A stretch of 64,000 nucleotides of DNA, from assembly GCF_021404465.1 (NCBI RefSeq), contig NZ_JABFTT010000005.1, positions 124,001-188,000 of the forward strand. Reading direction: 5' to 3'. Below are positions 26,632-37,341 of this stretch, piece by piece (within the stretch, counting starts at the first letter, position 1; every line of letters starts with the position of its first letter). Under the pieces are notes generated by a model. It searched no databases and was not told the origin of the DNA. It saw only the letters and a program-made list of their open reading frames with translations. A program made the position numbers and the translations under genes. This stretch comes from Billgrantia zhangzhouensis. Its GTDB lineage: Bacteria > Pseudomonadota > Gammaproteobacteria > Pseudomonadales > Halomonadaceae.

Positions 26632-27399
26632 ATGTTCGAGGTCAAGGGCGCTACCTTCGAAGTCAATGGCAAGTGCCTGCTGCATCCCGTAGAGCACCGT
26701 TTCGAGGAAGGCAAGGTCTACGGCTTGATCGGCCATAACGGCTCGGGAAAGTCGACCCTGATCAAGCTGCTCGCGCAACAGCAGCCCGTCAGCCGCGGTG
26801 AAATCCTGCTCGATGAGCGCCCATTGAACGACTGGGGCCAGCGCGAGTTCGCCCGCCGGGTGGCTTATCTGCCCCAGCATCTGCCCAGCGCCGAGAATCT
26901 CATCGGGCGCGAGTTGATCGGCTTTGGCCGCTACCCATGGCACGGCCTGCTGGGTCGCCATACCACCGAGGATAAAGCCGCCGTAGAGCGCGCCATCGAG
27001 CTCAGCCATACCGAGGCCTTCGCCGACCGTCTGGTGGATACCCTCTCCGGCGGCGAACGCCAGCGCGTGTGGCTGGCCATGCTGCTGGCCCAGCAGAGCC
27101 GCTTCCTGCTGCTCGACGAACCACTGGCCGCACTGGATATCTCTCACCAGATGGAAGTGCTGGCACTGATCCGCAAGCTGTGCGACGAACTCAAGCTATG
27201 CGTGATCATCGTGCTCCACGACATCAACATGGCCTCGCGCTACTGCGACGAGTTGCTCGCGCTGCACAGTGGTCGGGTGCTGGCCCACGGTTCCCCTACG
27301 GAGATGATGACCAACGACACCCTGGAAGCGATCTACGGTCTACCGATGCAGGTGATGCCTCACCCCAACGGTGGGCATCGCATCGCCGTTGCCCACTGA
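26632..27399 (+). CDS. fhuC: siderophore ABC transporter ATP-binding protein (FhuC-like)
   Basis: This is a 255-residue ATPase with Walker A GHNGSGKST (about 34-42), signature LSGGERQRVWLAMLLAQ, Walker B LLLDEPLAALDI and switch His in VLHDINMASRYCDEL. The resemblance is to FhuC/FepC, and it is the natural partner of the FhuB permease encoded divergently at 23952-25937. The start at 26632 has AAGGAAA upstream. A strong bidirectional hairpin follows and separates it from the convergent superoxide dismutase gene. Confidence 0.93.
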   Translation: MFEVKGATFEVNGKCLLHPVEHRFEEGKVYGLIGHNGSGKSTLIKLLAQQQPVSRGEILLDERPLNDWGQREFARRVAYLPQHLPSAENLIGRELIGFGRYPWHGLLGRHTTEDKAAVERAIELSHTEAFADRLVDTLSGGERQRVWLAMLLAQQSRFLLLDEPLAALDISHQMEVLALIRKLCDELKLCVIIVLHDINMASRYCDELLALHSGRVLAHGSPTEMMTNDTLEAIYGLPMQVMPHPNGGHRIAVAH

Positions 27400-27476
27400 G
27401 CCTCCTCCTCGCGCCACTCCCCTGCCGGTCGCCCACACCGAAATGCGCCGCACCGACGCAGCAGCCTGACAGACGA

Positions 27477-27506
27477 AATCGCCGCAGCCTGTTGGCTGCG
27501 GCGATT
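27477..27506. terminator. bidirectional terminator between fhuC and sodA
   Basis: A perfect 13-base stem AATCGCCGCAGCC/GGCTGCGGCGATT with loop TGTT lies between two convergent genes. The A and T residues at its foot give short U-tracts in both directions. Confidence 0.88.
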
Positions 27507-27528
27507 GCTTGAGCGGGCGACGCTGGAA

Positions 27529-28140
27529 TCAGGCAGTCGCCTGCTGATAGCGGCGCTCCACCTCCTCCCAGTCGATCACGTTGAAGAACTCGGCAATGTA
27601 GTCCGGGCGCTTGTTCTGGAACTTCAGGTAGTAGGCGTGCTCCCACACGTCCAGACCCAGCACCGGGGTGTTGCCGTTGGAGATGGGGCTATCCTGGTTG
27701 AGGCTGTTCTCCACCACCAGCTTCTTCTCCGGGGTAACGCTGAGCCAGGCCCAACCGCTGCCGAAGCGACCCAGGGCCGCCTTGGTGAAGGCATCCTTGA
27801 AGGCTTCGAAGCCGCCCAGTTCGCTGTCGATGGCCTCGGCCACCTTGCCCTTGGGCTGGCCACCGCCGTTGGGCGACATCATCTGCCAGAACATGGTGTG
27901 GTTGGAGTGACCGCCGCCGTTGTTGATCACCGCCTGACGCTTGTCGGCCGGCACGCGATCGAGATTGGCGAGCAGCTCGTCGACCGGCATGTCCTCCAGA
28001 CCTGTCCCCTCGAGGGCAGCATTCAGGTTGTTGACATAGGTCTGATGGTGACGCGAGTGGTGGATCTCCATGGTCATGGCATCAATATGGGGCTCAAGCG
28101 CATCGTAGGCGTACGGCAGGTCAGGGAGGGTATGTGCCAT
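27529..28140 (-). CDS. sodA: superoxide dismutase, manganese type by key residues
   Basis: This is a 203-residue Fe/Mn superoxide dismutase. The metal ligands are visible as H27, H81 (in [11 protein letters not shown]), D164 and H168 (in [11 protein letters not shown]). The second-shell Gln lies in NQDSP (Q149), while the N-terminal site carries Gly (GGG). This pattern is usual for Mn enzymes rather than Fe enzymes. I chose the ATG at 28140, with AAGGAG nine bases upstream; the ATG at 28149 touches that site. The gene follows the siderophore region and would protect cells when iron import raises oxidative stress. Confidence 0.93.
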   Translation of the reverse strand: MAHTLPDLPYAYDALEPHIDAMTMEIHHSRHHQTYVNNLNAALEGTGLEDMPVDELLANLDRVPADKRQAVINNGGGHSNHTMFWQMMSPNGGGQPKGKVAEAIDSELGGFEAFKDAFTKAALGRFGSGWAWLSVTPEKKLVVENSLNQDSPISNGNTPVLGLDVWEHAYYLKFQNKRPDYIAEFFNVIDWEEVERRYQQATA

Positions 28141-28302
28141 GTTGGTCATCTCCTTTTGGTGGCTTTGATTGTGCTGCAATCTAACGAGGTGCGGTCGTCG
28201 GTTAGCAATTTCAACCGTCCCGAGTTCCTTTTTCTCAAGGTACGGACACCCTACACCAGACAGAGTGCCTTCGCCCAGAACAGAACGACCAATCGGCAAG
28301 AA

Positions 28303-28324
28303 GCCGGCTCCTTGCAGAGCCGGC
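28303..28324 (-). terminator. hairpin after the etfBA operon
   Basis: An 8-base stem GCCGGCTC/GAGCCGGC with loop CTTGCA lies 25 bases past the etfA stop codon. On the minus strand it is followed by TTCTTG, a weak U-tract. Confidence 0.75.
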
Positions 28325-28348
28325 ATCCTTGGACATGACGGAGAGGGA

Positions 28349-29287
28349 TCAGAGCTTGCTTTCCAGCTCCGGCAGCACCTCGAACAGGTCGCCCACCAGG
28401 CCGTAGTCGGCAACCTGGAAGATCGGCGCCTCTTCGTCCTTGTTGATCGCCACGATCACCTTGGAGTCCTTCATGCCGGCCAGGTGCTGGATGGCCCCGC
28501 TGATACCCACGGCGATGTAGAGCTCCGGCGCAACGATCTTGCCGGTCTGCCCCACCTGCATGTCGTTGGGTACGAAGCCGGCGTCCACCGCCGCCCGCGA
28601 GGCGCCGATGGCGGCCCCCAGCTTGTCGGCGATACCGTCGAGCAGCTTGAAGTTCTCGCCGCTGCCCATGCCGCGACCGCCGGAGATGACCACCCGCGCA
28701 CCGCCCAGCTCGGGGCGATCGCTCTGGGCCAGTTCCTGCTTGATGAAGGTGGACTGGCTATTCTCGGCCACGGCCTCGACGCTCTCGACGCTGGCGCTAC
28801 CGCCGGCTGACACCGCATCGAACGCCGTGGTGCGCACGGTGATCACCTTGAGGCTGTCGGCGCTCTTCACCGTAGCGATGGCGTTGCCGGCATAGATCGG
28901 GCGCTTGAAGGTGTCGGCGTCGACCACTTCGACGATCTCGGAGAGCTGGCTGACGTCCTTCAGTGCGGCAACGCGCGGCAGCACGTTCTTGCCGGTGGTG
29001 GAGGCGGCGGCGAGGAGATGGGAATAGTCGCCAGCCAGCTCGACCAACAGCGCGCCCATGGGCTCGGCCAGTTGGTGGGCGTAGGCGGCGTTGTCGGCCA
29101 CCCGCACCTTGCTCACGCCGTCGAGCTTGGCAGCGGCCTCGGCCACGGCACCGACGTTCTCGCCGGCTACCAGCACGTCGATGTCGCCGCCAATGGTCGC
29201 TTTCACTTTCTGGGCCGCAGCAACCACATGGGCGGTGGCGCCGGCAAGCTGGCCGTCGTGATGTTCGGCAAGTACCAGAATGCTCAT
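28349..29287 (-). CDS. etfA: electron transfer flavoprotein alpha subunit
   Basis: This is a 312-residue ETF alpha chain. The C-terminal FAD-binding domain is plain: [36 protein letters not shown], then [27 protein letters not shown] and [21 protein letters not shown]. With EtfB it accepts electrons from acyl-CoA and other dehydrogenases. The start at 29287 has AGGGAG upstream. The gene lies 14 bases after etfB in one operon, and the oxidoreductase that receives its electrons is divergent at 30399. Confidence 0.96.
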   Translation of the reverse strand: MSILVLAEHHDGQLAGATAHVVAAAQKVKATIGGDIDVLVAGENVGAVAEAAAKLDGVSKVRVADNAAYAHQLAEPMGALLVELAGDYSHLLAAASTTGKNVLPRVAALKDVSQLSEIVEVVDADTFKRPIYAGNAIATVKSADSLKVITVRTTAFDAVSAGGSASVESVEAVAENSQSTFIKQELAQSDRPELGGARVVISGGRGMGSGENFKLLDGIADKLGAAIGASRAAVDAGFVPNDMQVGQTGKIVAPELYIAVGISGAIQHLAGMKDSKVIVAINKDEEAPIFQVADYGLVGDLFEVLPELESKL

Positions 29288-29301
29288 GAAATCAGCTCCC
29301 T

Positions 29302-30051
29302 TCAAAGCACTTTGGCTTCGTTCTTGAGTTTGTCCACGAGCTCATCGACGGAGCCCACCTTGATGCCGCCCTTGCGCTCGGCCGGCGACTCGACCTTGAG
29401 CAGCGTGAGCTTGCTGACCACCTCGACGCCGTAGTCGGCCGGGCTCTTGACGTCCAGCGGCTTCTTCTTGGCCTTCATGATGTCGGGCAGCTTGGCGTAG
29501 CGCGGCTCGTTGAGGCGCAGGTCGGTGGTGATCACCGCCGGCAGGGTCAGCTCGACGGTCTGCAGGCCGCCGTCCACCTCGCGGGTCACCTGAACCTTGC
29601 CATCGTCCACCTTCACCTCGGAGGCGAAGGTACCCTGGGGCAGGCCAGCCAGGGCGGCGAGCATCTGGCCGGTCTGGTTGTTGTCGGTATCGATGGCCTG
29701 CTTGCCGAGAATGACCAGCCCCGGCTGCTCCTCTTCCACCACCTTGGCCAGCAGCTTGGCCGCGGCCAGCGACTCGACGCGTTCTTCGGTCTCGACATGC
29801 ACGGCACGGTCGGCACCCAGCGCCAGCGCGGTGCGCAGCTGTTCCTGGGCGGCCTTGGGACCGATGGTCACGGCGACCACCTCGGTGGCGACGCCTTTCT
29901 CCTTCAACCGTACCGCCTCTTCCACGGCGATCTCGCAGAAGGGGTTCATGGCCATCTTCACATTGATGAGATCGACGTCGGAGTGATCCGGCTTGACCCG
30001 GATCTTGACGTTGTAGTCGATGACGCGTTTGACCGCGACGAGTACTTTCAT
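29302..30051 (-). CDS. etfB: electron transfer flavoprotein beta subunit
   Basis: This is a 249-residue ETF beta chain. It starts [20 protein letters not shown], followed by the family stretch [21 protein letters not shown] and later [29 protein letters not shown], which binds AMP in known structures. It is the first gene of the leftward etfBA operon. The 347-base region upstream is shared with the divergent ETF:ubiquinone oxidoreductase. Confidence 0.96.
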   Translation of the reverse strand: MKVLVAVKRVIDYNVKIRVKPDHSDVDLINVKMAMNPFCEIAVEEAVRLKEKGVATEVVAVTIGPKAAQEQLRTALALGADRAVHVETEERVESLAAAKLLAKVVEEEQPGLVILGKQAIDTDNNQTGQMLAALAGLPQGTFASEVKVDDGKVQVTREVDGGLQTVELTLPAVITTDLRLNEPRYAKLPDIMKAKKKPLDVKSPADYGVEVVSKLTLLKVESPAERKGGIKVGSVDELVDKLKNEAKVL

Positions 30052-30398
30052 GGTGTCCTCACTTGGTTCAGTGGGTGAACCGTTTGGTTTTGGACTCGCT
30101 GACGTCCTGGGCGGAAGGTCAACGAACCCTTAGAACCGTTTGCTATTCCTTTATACGTTTCATGCAAGCGTTTGATAGGCGCCGTATCGAAAAACCCTGC
30201 CAATGTGCCACAGCCAAGCCTGTGGCAACAATCCCTCCACCGCTGCGGGTGGAGTCGTCGTACATTGCCATCGTAGGGCTGTCCTGAGTCGTTTATTATG
30301 CCTATCATGGAGAATATCGAGAAGCAAACGACCGTTTTATTTTCCTTCGACGTTGGTGGCAGCTGCTCCGACGCCGAAACCGAGGGAGGAGCGAGTGG
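30052..30398. promoter_or_regulatory. divergent control region between etfB and ETF:ubiquinone oxidoreductase, with a palindrome
   Basis: No gene is supported in this 347-base gap. It holds an 8-base inverted repeat TGCCACAG/CTGTGGCA (30206-30213 and 30220-30227, loop CCAAGC) in the middle. The spacing and symmetry would suit a dimeric regulator or a small hairpin. AT-rich runs near 30150 (leftward) and 30290 (rightward) are possible -10 regions, but no convincing -35/-10 pair stood out. Confidence 0.5.
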
Positions 30399-32069
30399 AT
30401 GTCTGAGCAAGTAGAACGCGATTCAATGGACTTCGACGTAGTGATCGTCGGTGCCGGTCCTTCCGGGCTTTCGGCCGCCTGCCGCCTGATGCAACAGGCC
30501 AACGAGGCCGGTCAGGAGCTGACGGTGTGCGTGGTGGAAAAAGGCTCCGAAGTCGGCGCCCATATTCTCTCGGGCGCCGTGTTCGAACCCCGCGCACTGG
30601 CCGAGCTGTTCCCCGACTGGGAAGAGCGTGGCGCTCCGCTGACCACCCCGGCCGCCCGCGATGAGGTCTACCTGCTCAAGGATGCTCAGAAGGCCCAGAA
30701 GCTGCCCAACGCCCTGGTACCGAAGAGCATGCACAACACCGGCGGCGACATGAAGCGCTACGTGATCAGCGCCGGCAACCTGTGCCGCTGGTTAGCCGAA
30801 CAGGCCGAGGAACTCGGCGTCGAGGTATTCCCCGGCTTCGCCGCCCAGGAGGTCATCCACGATGACGACGGCACCGTGCGCGGCATTCTCATCGGCGACA
30901 TGGGCGTGGCCACCGACGGTACGCCCAAGGACAGCTACATGCCGGGCATGGAACTACGCGCCAAGTACACCCTGTTCGCCGAGGGCGCCCGCGGCCACTT
31001 GGGCAAGGAGCTGATCTCGCGCTTCAAGCTCGACGAGGGACGCGACCCCCAACATTACGGTATCGGCCTCAAGGAGCTGTGGGACATCCCCGCCGAGCAG
31101 CACGAGCCGGGGCTGGTACTGCACGGCTCGGGCTGGCCGCTGGCCAAGGATACCCACGGCGGCTGGTTCCTCTATCACGCCGAGAACCATCAGGTGGTCG
31201 TCGGCCTGATCATGGACCTCTCCTACCAGAACCCCTGGCTCTCGCCGTTCGACGAATTCCAGCGCATGAAGCATCATCCGGTATTGGCCAAGCACCTGGA
31301 GGGTGGCAAGCGGGTCGCCTACGGTGCGCGGGCCATCACCAAGGGCGGCCTCAACTGTCTGCCAAAGATGACCTTCCCCGGCGGTCTGTTGATCGGTTGC
31401 GATGCCGGCACGCTGAACTTCGCCAAGATCAAGGGTCTACATACAGCGATGAAATCCGGCCTGGTGGCCGCCGAAGCGGTATTCGAGGCCATCGCCGGCG
31501 GCGACGAGGGGGGCCAGGAGCTGACTGCCTTCACCCACAAGTGGGAGCAGAGCTGGGCCTATGCCGAACTCAAGGAGAGCGCCAGCTTCGGCCCGGCAAT
31601 CCACAAATACGGCACCGTGGGCGGCGGGGCCTACAACTTCGTCAACCAGTTGCTGGGCGGCAAGCTGCCCAACGTCCACGATACCACCCCGGATCATGCG
31701 GCCCTGAAGCCGGCCAGCGAGTTCGAGAAGATCGACTACCCCAAGCCCGATGGCAAGCTCTCCTTCGACAAGCTCTCCTCGGTGTTCCTGTCGAACACCA
31801 ATCATGAAGAGGATCAGCCGAGCCACCTGAAGCTGTTGGACCCGGAGCTTCCCATCCGCGAGAACCTGCCGAAATATGCCGAGCCGGCACAGCGCTACTG
31901 TCCGGCCGGGGTCTACGAGGTGGTCGAGGACGACGACGGCAAGCCGCATTTCCAGATCAACTTCCAGAACTGCGTGCACTGCAAGACCTGCGACATCAAG
32001 GACCCGGCGCAGAACATCCGGTGGGTAGCGCCGGAAGGCGGCGGTGGACCCAACTATCCCAATATGTAA
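30399..32069 (+). CDS. electron transfer flavoprotein-ubiquinone oxidoreductase
   Basis: This is a 556-residue membrane-associated iron-sulfur flavoprotein that passes electrons from ETF to ubiquinone. The FAD-binding fingerprint VGAGPSGLSAACRL is at about residues 17-30. A mid-protein region SYMPGMELRAKYTLFAEGARGHLGKEL is typical. The C-terminal 4Fe-4S site comprises RYCPAGVYEV and NCVHCKTCDIKDP, and the protein ends GGGGPNYPNM as family members do. Length agrees with mature ETF-QO. It is transcribed away from etfBA. Confidence 0.96.
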   Translation: MSEQVERDSMDFDVVIVGAGPSGLSAACRLMQQANEAGQELTVCVVEKGSEVGAHILSGAVFEPRALAELFPDWEERGAPLTTPAARDEVYLLKDAQKAQKLPNALVPKSMHNTGGDMKRYVISAGNLCRWLAEQAEELGVEVFPGFAAQEVIHDDDGTVRGILIGDMGVATDGTPKDSYMPGMELRAKYTLFAEGARGHLGKELISRFKLDEGRDPQHYGIGLKELWDIPAEQHEPGLVLHGSGWPLAKDTHGGWFLYHAENHQVVVGLIMDLSYQNPWLSPFDEFQRMKHHPVLAKHLEGGKRVAYGARAITKGGLNCLPKMTFPGGLLIGCDAGTLNFAKIKGLHTAMKSGLVAAEAVFEAIAGGDEGGQELTAFTHKWEQSWAYAELKESASFGPAIHKYGTVGGGAYNFVNQLLGGKLPNVHDTTPDHAALKPASEFEKIDYPKPDGKLSFDKLSSVFLSNTNHEEDQPSHLKLLDPELPIRENLPKYAEPAQRYCPAGVYEVVEDDDGKPHFQINFQNCVHCKTCDIKDPAQNIRWVAPEGGGGPNYPNM

Positions 32070-32118
32070 GCTAGGGCTTTGGGCTTCGGGGGCAAGTCTA
32101 GCTCACAGCCCGAGGCCC

Positions 32119-33216
32119 TTAGCTCGCAGCGTGTAGTGCCTCCTGTAGGGCCTCCACCACCCGCCTCTGCTGCGCGGCTTCGAGATAGGGATGCATCGGC
32201 AGGCTGAGAATCTCCCGGCAGACCGCCTCGGTGACTGGCAGCTTGCAGGCGGGATCGGCCACGGCGGGCTGATGGTTGAGCGGTAGCGGATAGTGCACCG
32301 CCGTGGGGATACCGGCGTCCGCGAGCTTGGCCTGGACCTCGTCGCGCCGCGGTACACGAATGCTGTACTGGGCATGGACGCTGGTATTGCCAGGCGCCAC
32401 GCGCGGCGCGTTGACGATGCCGGATTCGGCCAGCAGAGCGTCATAGCGCTTGGCCGCCTGCTGCCTGAGCACGACCTCCTCGTCGAACAGCTCGAGCTTG
32501 GCCAGCAGGATAGCAGCCTGCAGGGTATCCAATCGGCTGTTCATGCCGACCCGGGTGTGGTGGTAACGCCGCGCTTCGCCGTGACGCGTCACGAGCCGCA
32601 CCTTTTCAGCCAGCTCGGCATCGTCGGTGAACAGCGCACCGCCATCGCCATAGGCCCCAAGCGGCTTGCTGGGAAAGAAACTGGTGCAGGCGATGCGTGA
32701 CAGTCCGCAGGAACGGCGCCCATGCCGGGTGGCCCCGAAGCTCTGGGCGGCATCTTCCACGACCTCCAGGTCGTGCTTGCGCGCCAGCGCTTCGATGGCC
32801 TCCATGTCGGCACACTGGCCGAACAAGGACACTGGCATGACGGCACGGGTACGTGGCGTGATGGCTGCCTCGACCCGAGTGGGATCGAGCAGGTAGGTGT
32901 GGGGATCGATGTCCACATAGACCGGCCTGGCCCCAACCAGCACGATGCTTTCCGCGCTGGCGATGAAGGTGAAGCCGGGCACGATGACCTCATCACCCGG
33001 GCCGATGTCGAGTGCCATCAGCGCAATCTGCAACGCATCGGTACCGTTGGCGCAGCCAATGCAGTGGGCAACGCCGACATAGTCGGCCAGGCGTCGCTCC
33101 AGTTCGGCCACTTCGGGTCCCATCACGTAGCGGCCATGCGCCAGCACGGTCTGGATGGCAGCATCCAGCCGTGGCTTGATCCGGGCTTGCTGCGCGGCAA
33201 GATCGATGAAATGCAT
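32119..33216 (-). CDS. wbpE: DegT/DnrJ/EryC1-family sugar aminotransferase (WbpE/WlbC-like)
   Basis: This is a 365-residue PLP-dependent nucleotide-sugar aminotransferase. Family features are CANGTDALQIALMALDIGPGDEVIVPGFTF, the PLP-stacking EDAAQSFGA, and the Schiff-base Lys in TSFFPSKPLGAYGDGGA. WbpE makes UDP-2-acetamido-3-amino-2,3-dideoxyglucuronate from the 3-keto sugar. The adjacent dehydrogenase gene, 13 bases upstream, is the expected partner. Family-level identity is firm; the precise sugar is inferred from that pairing. Confidence 0.85.
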   Translation of the reverse strand: MHFIDLAAQQARIKPRLDAAIQTVLAHGRYVMGPEVAELERRLADYVGVAHCIGCANGTDALQIALMALDIGPGDEVIVPGFTFIASAESIVLVGARPVYVDIDPHTYLLDPTRVEAAITPRTRAVMPVSLFGQCADMEAIEALARKHDLEVVEDAAQSFGATRHGRRSCGLSRIACTSFFPSKPLGAYGDGGALFTDDAELAEKVRLVTRHGEARRYHHTRVGMNSRLDTLQAAILLAKLELFDEEVVLRQQAAKRYDALLAESGIVNAPRVAPGNTSVHAQYSIRVPRRDEVQAKLADAGIPTAVHYPLPLNHQPAVADPACKLPVTEAVCREILSLPMHPYLEAAQQRRVVEALQEALHAAS

Positions 33217-33229
33217 ACGTCCCTTCCGC

Positions 33230-34231
<1,002 letters not shown>

Positions 34232-34285
34232 TTATGACGTTTCCGTGTCCCATCCCTTGACGGTACCTGTCGCGCAGTGTCGGGT

Positions 34286-35119
34286 TCAAGAGCGATTCGT
34301 CGAGCGCGCCACCGGCCTTGACGGATCGCGTACCCATTCGCTCCAGGAGCCGGGATAGAGCCGGGGCAGGGGCCGACCGGCAATGGCATAGGCCAGGATG
34401 TTGTGGCAAGCAGTCACTCCGGAACCACAGTAAGCCACGATGGCATCGTCCCGGGGCAGTTCGGCTTCGAGTGTCTCGGCCCCCTTGAAGCGCCCCGCTT
34501 CGTTCAGGTTGGCGGCACTGGGACGGCACACTGCACCGGGGATGTGGCCGGCCACCGGGTCAATGGGCTCGGCTTCGCCGCGAAAGCGCTCCTCGCTGCG
34601 GGCATCGACCTTGAGTTCCCTCCCGGAGAAGACCCGATCGGCATCCAGACACGCACCGGTATCGAAAATCGGCTGCCATTGGCTGGGCCCGGGTGACGCC
34701 TCCTGCTCCAGTACCAGCTCGCCGCCCGCCTCCTGCCAGGCGTGCAATCCACCATCGAGCACTCGGACGTCGGGATGCCCCGCCCACACGGCCAGCATCC
34801 ACCAGGCCCGCGCCGCGGCCAACTGCCCTCCCATGTCGTCCAGCACCACCACGGGACGGTCAGGCGATACCCCAAGGCGCTGCAATGTGGCGGTAAAGGC
34901 TTCGGGAGTCGGCAGCGGATGACGACCGCCCTCACCGGGAGCGGCCGCCAGATCACGGTCGAGATCGAGATGCAGACTACCAGGCACGTGCCCGGCCTCC
35001 CACAGGCGCCGGCCGGCATCGCCATCGCCCAAGCGTGCACGGCAGTCGAGAACCAGCGGCGGCACTCTATTATGCAGCGACTCAGCCAATTCATTGGCGG
35101 TGATTAGCACCTGTCTCAT
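34286..35119 (-). CDS. sseA: rhodanese-family sulfurtransferase (3-mercaptopyruvate/thiosulfate type)
   Basis: This is a 277-residue two-domain rhodanese. The N-terminal inactive domain has LVLDCRARLGDGDAG and GHVPGSLHLDLD. The C-terminal domain has the catalytic loop YCGSGVTACHN, whose CG[ST]GVT form is typical of 3-mercaptopyruvate sulfurtransferases. It ends in LYPGSWSEWVRDPSRPV. The start overlaps the stop of the upstream helicase gene (ATGA at 35116-35119). Confidence 0.9.
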   Translation of the reverse strand: MRQVLITANELAESLHNRVPPLVLDCRARLGDGDAGRRLWEAGHVPGSLHLDLDRDLAAAPGEGGRHPLPTPEAFTATLQRLGVSPDRPVVVLDDMGGQLAAARAWWMLAVWAGHPDVRVLDGGLHAWQEAGGELVLEQEASPGPSQWQPIFDTGACLDADRVFSGRELKVDARSEERFRGEAEPIDPVAGHIPGAVCRPSAANLNEAGRFKGAETLEAELPRDDAIVAYCGSGVTACHNILAYAIAGRPLPRLYPGSWSEWVRDPSRPVARSTNRS

Positions 35120-37341
35120 GCGCGTTCTCCTTGGGCACGTTCGGTCTTCGCTTCGCCAGTGAGCAGCTCGATGGGGGCTCGACAGGCCAGCAAGCGCCGC
35201 CGGCCGGCCTGAGTGAAATCGACCTCGATCACCGGGTCGGCGGGATCACCCTCGACCACGGTCACTTCACCCTCACCGAATACCGCGTGACGTAGCCGCT
35301 GCCCCGGTCGATAGGGCTGCGCGGCATAGGCTGCCCGCGTTTCACCGACCTCAGGCTCACTCTGTGTGACGTTTATCCCATCATGGCCCAAGCTAGCCAG
35401 ATAGCGCGAGACCAGTTGAGGCGAAACCACCGCCAAGCGAACCTCTTCCGCAGGCGCCGCAAGGCGTGCCGCGATACGACGGCAATCCTCCCATGCCGTT
35501 TCCGCCAGGAAGCGGCTAGGCCGATGCTCACCGCGATCGTGAAGCAGCAACAGGCGTTCGCGGGCCCGGGTCACGGCGACATAGAACAGCCGCCTCTCCT
35601 CTTCCAGGCGCGCGGGGGAAAGCGGGTTGTCGCGACTGTAGTGGGGAAAATCCTCCTCGTTGACGCCGGCCACCACTACCAGCGGCCACTCGAGCCCCTT
35701 GGCTCCGTGCACAGTGGTGATCAACAAGCCACCGGCATGATTCTCGACGGGCCGCTCGAGCAGTTCGATGAAGGTGTCGATGTCCTGTGTCTCGCCAGCC
35801 TGCTCGACGAGCACATCGAGCAGGCGTACGTCTTCTTCCCCCTTCTCGCGGCGTGCGGCCGCTCGCTTGAGCACCTTTTCGGCATCCAAGGCTTCGACGA
35901 TATGCGCCAGCAGACGTGCTGGCGGCCAGGCGCCGAGACGCGGCAGCTCGCACAGCAGCGTCCAGCGCCGCTTGAGATTGCGCCGCTGCATGGGCTTGAG
36001 GCCCGCCAACAGCGGGTCGTCGCGCTCGGGGTAACGTTGTGTCTGCGCCAGGCGCTGCGCCAAGGCCACCAGGCGCTCGCGTGCAACGAACGGCGTAGGC
36101 TGCTCGAACAGGCGCAACAGATGCGCAGGATCGAACAGCAGAGCCGGCGTACGTGCCAGGCGCAGATAGCCGGCCAGGGCCTGTACCAGTGGCAAGCGAA
36201 AGACGAAACGATCCTCGCGCGCGAGACGGAACGGGATACCGGCCTGCAGCAGTTGCAACTGCACCGGCACCGACAGCGCCCAGCTACGCACCAGCAAGCA
36301 GGCTTCGTCCAACCTTCTCCCCTCACGCAGCCATTGGCCGAGGGAGGCCAGTAGCGCCGCGCCGCCCTGCTCGACGGCAAGGTCGGTATGTGGATTGCCG
36401 GGAGCCGCCAGGCACAACTGGTCGGGACGTCGCCGGTTGGCGGCGATGGCATGGTTGGCCAACAGCGCCAGGGCATGACCGTGGCGGAAGGTGGTGGAAA
36501 GCGGGTAGTCCTCGGCCTGGCCGAAGGTGGCGGTGAAGTGCTCGCGCATGGTGTCGGGATGCGCGCCACGCCACTCGTAAATGCACTGGTTGGCATCCCC
36601 CACCGCCATCACGTCGGCGTCGCGGCCGGCGAGCAGCGCCAACAAGCGCAACTGGGCCTGGTTGATGTCCTGATATTCATCGACGATGGCCTGGTCGAGG
36701 TAGCCCTGGACCCGTCGAGCCAGCCCGGCATCTGCCTCCAAGGCACGCAGCGGACGATAGAGCAGATCCGAGTAGGTCATCAGGCCATGCTCGGCAAGCA
36801 ACGACTCGAGGCGCTCGTAGGCCTCGGCAAAATGCTCGCTACCCTCGCCGTAATCGAGCCGCTCCAGCAGCGTGGCCGCCGGCACCATCTCAGCCTTCAC
36901 TAGACCGCAGAAGTGCGCCAACGCTTCGAGGGTATCGGCCTCCAGGGCCATCTCGCGCCGATCGCCATCCTCCAGTACCTCGAGGGTGGCTTGGCGCAGC
37001 AGCCTCTCGACCTGCCAATCGGCGGCAATCAGGCGGCGCGGTGCCAACACGCCCCAGCGGGTCAGCGTCGCCGTCAGGCGATGTCCCAGGGAGTGAAAGG
37101 TACGCACGTCCGGCAGGCGCTGCCCGGCAGGGGCCATCTCGACGAGCCGTCGCTGGAAGTCCTCGCGTGCCGAGCGGTTGAACATCAACACCAGGATCCG
37201 GCTCGCCGGTACGCCTCGCTCGAGCAGGTACAGTACGCGGGCAACCAGCGTGGTGGTCTTGCCGGCTCCCGCCACGGCAGCCACCCGCGCATGGCCGGCT
37301 CCATGCTCGACGACGGCTCGCTGCTCTTCCGTCAGCCTCAC
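35116..37341 (-). CDS. UvrD/Rep-family ATP-dependent DNA helicase
   Basis: This is a 741-residue superfamily 1A helicase. Motifs in order are AVAGAGKTTT (Walker A, about residue 25), DEYQDINQAQ (Walker B), GDANQCIYEWRGA (III), TTFRHG (IV), TTVHGAKGLEWPLVVV (V) and RRLFYVAVTRARERL (VI). A C-terminal beta-strand region (FGEGEVTVVEGD) resembles the UvrD C-terminal domain. I chose GTG at 37341 because it overlaps the upstream stop (GTGA) and gives MRLTEEQRAVV; an ATG at 37377 is in frame. It is not a clear uvrD or rep orthologue. Confidence 0.9.
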   Translation of the reverse strand: MRLTEEQRAVVEHGAGHARVAAVAGAGKTTTLVARVLYLLERGVPASRILVLMFNRSAREDFQRRLVEMAPAGQRLPDVRTFHSLGHRLTATLTRWGVLAPRRLIAADWQVERLLRQATLEVLEDGDRREMALEADTLEALAHFCGLVKAEMVPAATLLERLDYGEGSEHFAEAYERLESLLAEHGLMTYSDLLYRPLRALEADAGLARRVQGYLDQAIVDEYQDINQAQLRLLALLAGRDADVMAVGDANQCIYEWRGAHPDTMREHFTATFGQAEDYPLSTTFRHGHALALLANHAIAANRRRPDQLCLAAPGNPHTDLAVEQGGAALLASLGQWLREGRRLDEACLLVRSWALSVPVQLQLLQAGIPFRLAREDRFVFRLPLVQALAGYLRLARTPALLFDPAHLLRLFEQPTPFVARERLVALAQRLAQTQRYPERDDPLLAGLKPMQRRNLKRRWTLLCELPRLGAWPPARLLAHIVEALDAEKVLKRAAARREKGEEDVRLLDVLVEQAGETQDIDTFIELLERPVENHAGGLLITTVHGAKGLEWPLVVVAGVNEEDFPHYSRDNPLSPARLEEERRLFYVAVTRARERLLLLHDRGEHRPSRFLAETAWEDCRRIAARLAAPAEEVRLAVVSPQLVSRYLASLGHDGINVTQSEPEVGETRAAYAAQPYRPGQRLRHAVFGEGEVTVVEGDPADPVIEVDFTQAGRRRLLACRAPIELLTGEAKTERAQGERA

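Noticed and set aside
32070..32118. Inverted repeat between ETF-QO and wbpE as a terminator
   Set aside because: The possible pairing between the GGGCTTCGGG and CCCGAGGCCC regions is imperfect, overlaps the wbpE stop, and lacks a U-tract.
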